A stretch of DNA of 64,000 nucleotides from positions 186,001 through 250,000 of the forward strand of contig NZ_BBJS01000030.1 of the NCBI RefSeq assembly GCF_000739895.2, in the 5' to 3' direction. The notes under the pieces were generated by a model. That model worked only from the letters and a program-made list of their open reading frames with translations. It ran no database searches and was not told the DNA's origin. This document shows positions 61,100 to 64,000 of this stretch, piece after piece (position 1 is the stretch's first letter; each line of letters starts with the position of its first letter). Origin of the DNA: Sphingomonas paucimobilis NBRC 13935 (GTDB lineage: Bacteria; Pseudomonadota; Alphaproteobacteria; Sphingomonadales; Sphingomonadaceae). Both the position numbers and the translations under genes were made by a program.

Positions 61100-62461
61100 T
61101 CAACATTCGGGGAAACTGACGGCCAGACCGCCCTGCGAGGTTTCCTTATACTTCGCATGCATGTCCGTGCCGGTACGCATCATCGTCTCGATGACCTGGT
61201 CGAGCGAGACGATATGGGTGCCGTCGCCGCGCAACGACAGCGAGGCGGCGTTGATCGCCTTGACCGCGCCGAACGCGTTGCGCTCGATACAGGGGACCTG
61301 CACCAGCCCCGCGATCGGATCGCAGGTCATGCCGAGATGATGCTCCATCGCGATCTCGGCGGCATTCTCTACCTGACGGTCGGTCGCGCCCATCGCGGCG
61401 GCAAGCCCGGCGGCGGCCATGGCGCTGGCGGTACCGACCTCGCCCTGGCACCCCACCTCCGCGCCAGAGATGGAGGCGTTGAGCTTGGTCAGCACGCCGA
61501 TGGCGCTGGCGGTCAGCAGGAAGCCATGCATTCCCGCCCGATCCGCGCCTGGCCAGAAGTCGCGATAGTAACGGAGTACCGAGGGCACCACGCCCGCCGC
61601 GCCATTGGTCGGCGCGGTGACGACCCGACCGCCCGCCGCATTCTCCTCGTTCACGGCGATGGCGAACAGGCTGACATGGTCCATGATGCTGTGCGGCGCC
61701 TGCCGGTTGCGGAAGCGGTCGCCCTCCAGTTTCTGGCGCAAGGCCCGCGCCCGGCGCGGCACCTTCAAGCGCCCGGGCAAGATGCCTTCGGCCTGCATCC
61801 CATGGTCGATGCAGGTCATCATCACCTCGATCACCCGGTCGAGATAGGCGTCCAGCTCGGCTTCCGAGGTGCGGGCCAGCTCATTGGCGCGCATCACCTC
61901 GGCAATGCTCAGCCCGTGACAGGCACAGATCGCCAGCAGTTCGGCACCCGTGCGGAACGGGAAAGGCGGCGCCACTTCCTCATCGTCCAGCGCCGGATCG
62001 CCGACCATATCCTCCGGCGCGATGAAGCCGCCGCCGATCGAACACCAGCGCTCGGCCAGCACCTCCGCCCCGTCGCCATCGAAAGCGGTCAGGCGCAACG
62101 TATTGGGATGAACCGGCGTCTCGCCCACCCGGTCGAACACGATATCGGCGTCGGCATCGAAACCGATCGTGCGTCCGCCGACGACCAGACGACGCTCGCT
62201 ACGCGCCTGTTCGACGATCTGTTCGATCTGCTCCGGCGCGATCGTGTCGGGCAGGAATCCGGCCAGTCCCAGCATCACCGCCCGGTCGGTCGCATGGCCC
62301 GTCCCCGTCCAGGCCAGCGAGCCCAGCAGGTCGCATTGCACCCGCACGAAATGCCGCCCGCGCAACGCCTCGGCGAAGCTGTGCGCCGCCTTCATCGGCC
62401 CTACGGTATGCGAGGATGACGGCCCGATGCCGACGCGGAACAGGTCGCGGACGCCCAGCAT
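61100..62461 (-). CDS. sdaA: L-serine dehydratase SdaA
   Basis: 453 residues from ATG 62461, where [20 protein letters not shown], the standard N-terminus, begins. Both domains are in one chain. Iron-sulfur cysteines lie in [20 protein letters not shown] and in [20 protein letters not shown], expected for the 4Fe-4S enzyme. It deaminates serine to pyruvate, the likely last step after glycine is turned to serine. The start is four bases from the soxG stop. Confidence 0.95.
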   Translation of the reverse strand: MLGVRDLFRVGIGPSSSHTVGPMKAAHSFAEALRGRHFVRVQCDLLGSLAWTGTGHATDRAVMLGLAGFLPDTIAPEQIEQIVEQARSERRLVVGGRTIGFDADADIVFDRVGETPVHPNTLRLTAFDGDGAEVLAERWCSIGGGFIAPEDMVGDPALDDEEVAPPFPFRTGAELLAICACHGLSIAEVMRANELARTSEAELDAYLDRVIEVMMTCIDHGMQAEGILPGRLKVPRRARALRQKLEGDRFRNRQAPHSIMDHVSLFAIAVNEENAAGGRVVTAPTNGAAGVVPSVLRYYRDFWPGADRAGMHGFLLTASAIGVLTKLNASISGAEVGCQGEVGTASAMAAAGLAAAMGATDRQVENAAEIAMEHHLGMTCDPIAGLVQVPCIERNAFGAVKAINAASLSLRGDGTHIVSLDQVIETMMRTGTDMHAKYKETSQGGLAVSFPEC

Positions 62462-62465
62462 CGTC

Positions 62466-62999
62466 TCAGACCTCGTGCTCCGCGACGCGCAGCAGTTCCT
62501 CGACATAACGCGCGAAGGACCGCCACACCTCGATATGAAAGGCATCGGGGGCCAGCCGCCACAGCACGATCTCCGCCTTGTCGTACATGGTGCGGGTGCA
62601 CATCCCCTCCGGGAAGCCCGCCAACGACAGGTCGAGCGCGCAGCCGCTGGCGAGGATCGTCTCGGCCTCGGGCCCGCGTACCGCCAGTGCGACCTGACGA
62701 TGGCTGACATCGACCAGCGCACACAAGGCGTCGCCCAGCCGGGCCTGAAGCTCCGGCACCCAATCGTCGCTGGCATCGTCGGTCAGCAGCAACCATTCGT
62801 CCGGCCCCAGCCACAAGGCGGCCAGCTTGCCCTCGATCGCCGAGCGGCAGGCGGTCTGCGGCAGAGTGATGCCTAGCCGCTTGCCGACGATATCGACCAT
62901 CGCCGCCGGACAGCGAAGTACGGCGCGACTGAAATGCCCCAGCGGCTGGACCGCCCGGCTGCTGCCGGAAAAGGGCGAGGCGGGGAGGTGTTCAGACAT
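62466..62999 (-). CDS. soxG: Sarcosine oxidase gamma subunit SoxG
   Basis: 177 residues from ATG 62999. The small GcvT-related fold shows LGITLPQTACRSAIEGKLAA, LWLGPDEWLLLTDD, LVDVSHRQVALAVRGPEAET and LASGCALDLSLAGFPEGMCT. SoxG is the gamma subunit of heterotetrameric sarcosine oxidase. It overlaps the soxA stop by eight bases. Confidence 0.92.
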   Translation of the reverse strand: MSEHLPASPFSGSSRAVQPLGHFSRAVLRCPAAMVDIVGKRLGITLPQTACRSAIEGKLAALWLGPDEWLLLTDDASDDWVPELQARLGDALCALVDVSHRQVALAVRGPEAETILASGCALDLSLAGFPEGMCTRTMYDKAEIVLWRLAPDAFHIEVWRSFARYVEELLRVAEHEV

Positions 63000-64000
63000 T
63001 GACGCGGGTCCCTTCCGGGTCGAGGAAAACGGGCTGGACGATCTCAACGGGGATCGCGCCGCCCGGCATCGGGATGTGGAGCGTCTCACCCATCCGCGCG
63101 CGACCGCCGCGCACCAGTGCCAGCGCGATCGGCGCATCCAGCACCGCGCTGTAATAGCTGGAGGTGACGTGCCCGATCGGCGTGCCGGGAGCCGACGGCG
63201 CCACGACCTGCGCGCCTTCCTCCAGCACCGAGCGGCCATCCTTGCTGCGCAGGCCGACCAATTGCTTGCGGTCGGGCGCGGCCATGGCGGGCCGGGCCAG
63301 CGAGCGCTTGCCGACGAAATCGGGCTTGGCCTTGCCGATCGCCCAGCTCAGGCCGACATCATCCGGGGTCACCGTGCCGTCGGTTTCCTGGCCGACGATG
63401 ATATAGCCCTTTTCGGCGCGCAGGACGTGCATCGTCTCGGTGCCATACGCGACCATGTCGCAGGTCTTGCCCCGCTCCCAGATCGCCTCCCACACCATGC
63501 GGCCGTAGCCGCTCGGCACATTGACCTCGAAGCCCAGCTCGCCGGTGAAGCTGACCCGCATCAGCCGCATCGGCACGCCGCAGATGCGCGCGTCGGCGAT
63601 GCTCATATGCGGGAAGGCCTCGGCCGAGACGTCCAGCCCCTCGATCAGCGGCGCGATCACCTCGCGGGCGCGCGGGCCCTGCACGGCGATGACCGACCAT
63701 TGCTCGGTGGTGGAGGTCAGCCAGACGTTCAGGTTGGGCCATTCGGTCTGGAGATAATCCTCCATCATGTTCAACACCCGCGCCGCGCCACCCGTGGTGG
63801 TGGTGACGTGGAAACGGTCCGCCGCCAGCCGTCCGACCACGCCGTCATCCAGCACGAAGCCATCCTCGCGCAGCAGCACGCCGTATCGGCACTTGCCGAC
63901 GCCCAGCTTGGTCCAGGCATTGACGAAGAAGCGGTTCATGAACTCCGCGGCGTCCGGCCCGACCACCTCGATCTTGCCCAGCGTCGAGGCATCAAAGATG
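62992..64000 (-). CDS. soxA: Sarcosine oxidase alpha subunit SoxA (5' end beyond window)
   Basis: About 335 C-terminal residues; the frame is open through base 64000, so the N-terminal two-thirds (FAD/NAD and ferredoxin-like parts) lie off the right edge. The visible part is the GcvT-like folate-binding region: STLGKIEVVGPDAAEFMNRF, MSIADARICGVPMRLMRVSF, TGELGFEVNVPSGYG and RAEKGYIIVGQETDGTVTPD. The enzyme oxidises sarcosine to glycine, passing the carbon to THF or releasing formaldehyde. soxB and soxD are expected further upstream. Confidence 0.94.
   Translation of the reverse strand, partial: IFDASTLGKIEVVGPDAAEFMNRFFVNAWTKLGVGKCRYGVLLREDGFVLDDGVVGRLAADRFHVTTTTGGAARVLNMMEDYLQTEWPNLNVWLTSTTEQWSVIAVQGPRAREVIAPLIEGLDVSAEAFPHMSIADARICGVPMRLMRVSFTGELGFEVNVPSGYGRMVWEAIWERGKTCDMVAYGTETMHVLRAEKGYIIVGQETDGTVTPDDVGLSWAIGKAKPDFVGKRSLARPAMAAPDRKQLVGLRSKDGRSVLEEGAQVVAPSAPGTPIGHVTSSYYSAVLDAPIALALVRGGRARMGETLHIPMPGGAIPVEIVQPVFLDPEGTRVNV

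Overview
The window is high-GC DNA, densely coded on both strands, and almost certainly comes from a sphingomonad-type alphaproteobacterium (Sphingomonas or a near relative). This rests on the codon and amino-acid style, two large TonB-dependent receptors, a FecI/FecR pair next to a flavin-dependent halogenase, split PntAA/PntAB transhydrogenase subunits and the repeat at 31218-31296. The genus is an inference; there is no rRNA here to confirm it. I saw no tRNA, rRNA, CRISPR array, phage or insertion sequence.

Layout. (1) 1-13035: part of a type VI secretion cluster. A minus-strand operon runs ompA-like > tssA > tssB > tssC > hcp > tagJ > tssE > tssF > tssG and leaves the window at the left edge. 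A divergent unit, vgrG > hypothetical > FHA protein (tagH), lies on the plus strand. tssH, tssJ, tssK, tssL and tssM are not in the window. (2) 13036-18282: an NTF2-like secreted protein with no normal start codon, a class A beta-lactamase, a secreted Mn-type superoxide dismutase, and two divergent COG0523 (CobW/ZigA-type) GTPases. The GTPases flank a dyad that may be a Zur box, and a 36-codon Cys-containing ORF overlaps the second one. (3) 18283-21021: a chemoreceptor and a CheW. (4) 21187-31159: a stress and redox block with a universal stress protein, an acyl-CoA-synthetase/GNAT fusion, two small proteins, a zinc alcohol dehydrogenase, the proton-translocating transhydrogenase pntAA-pntAB-pntB and a succinate-semialdehyde-type dehydrogenase. 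(5) 31351-39415: a cell-surface-signalling operon fecI > fecR > TonB receptor (with STN domain) > predicted glycosidase > tryptophan-halogenase-like enzyme. A second TonB receptor is divergent at 39683-42607, with a clean inverted repeat in front.

(6) 42668-64000: a large glycine betaine catabolism region. A BCCT carrier and a porin would bring the substrate in. GbcA/GbcB (Rieske oxygenase and reductase) would demethylate betaine to dimethylglycine, releasing formaldehyde. A dimethylglycine/sarcosine dehydrogenase with a folate-binding GcvT module, served by EtfA/EtfB, would remove the next methyl group. Sarcosine oxidase (SoxA, SoxG here; the rest off the right edge) would give glycine. SdaA would take serine to pyruvate; a GlyA step is implied but not seen. 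One-carbon units could be handled by FolD, PurU, FolB, glutathione-independent formaldehyde dehydrogenase FdhA and a molybdopterin formate-dehydrogenase-like protein. A GlxA/AraC regulator resembling GbdR sits in the middle.

The loci most worth following up are the surface-signalling/glycosidase/halogenase operon, the folate-linked betaine operon that includes folB and a formate-dehydrogenase-like gene, and the zinc-type GTPase pair with its overlapping microprotein ORF.
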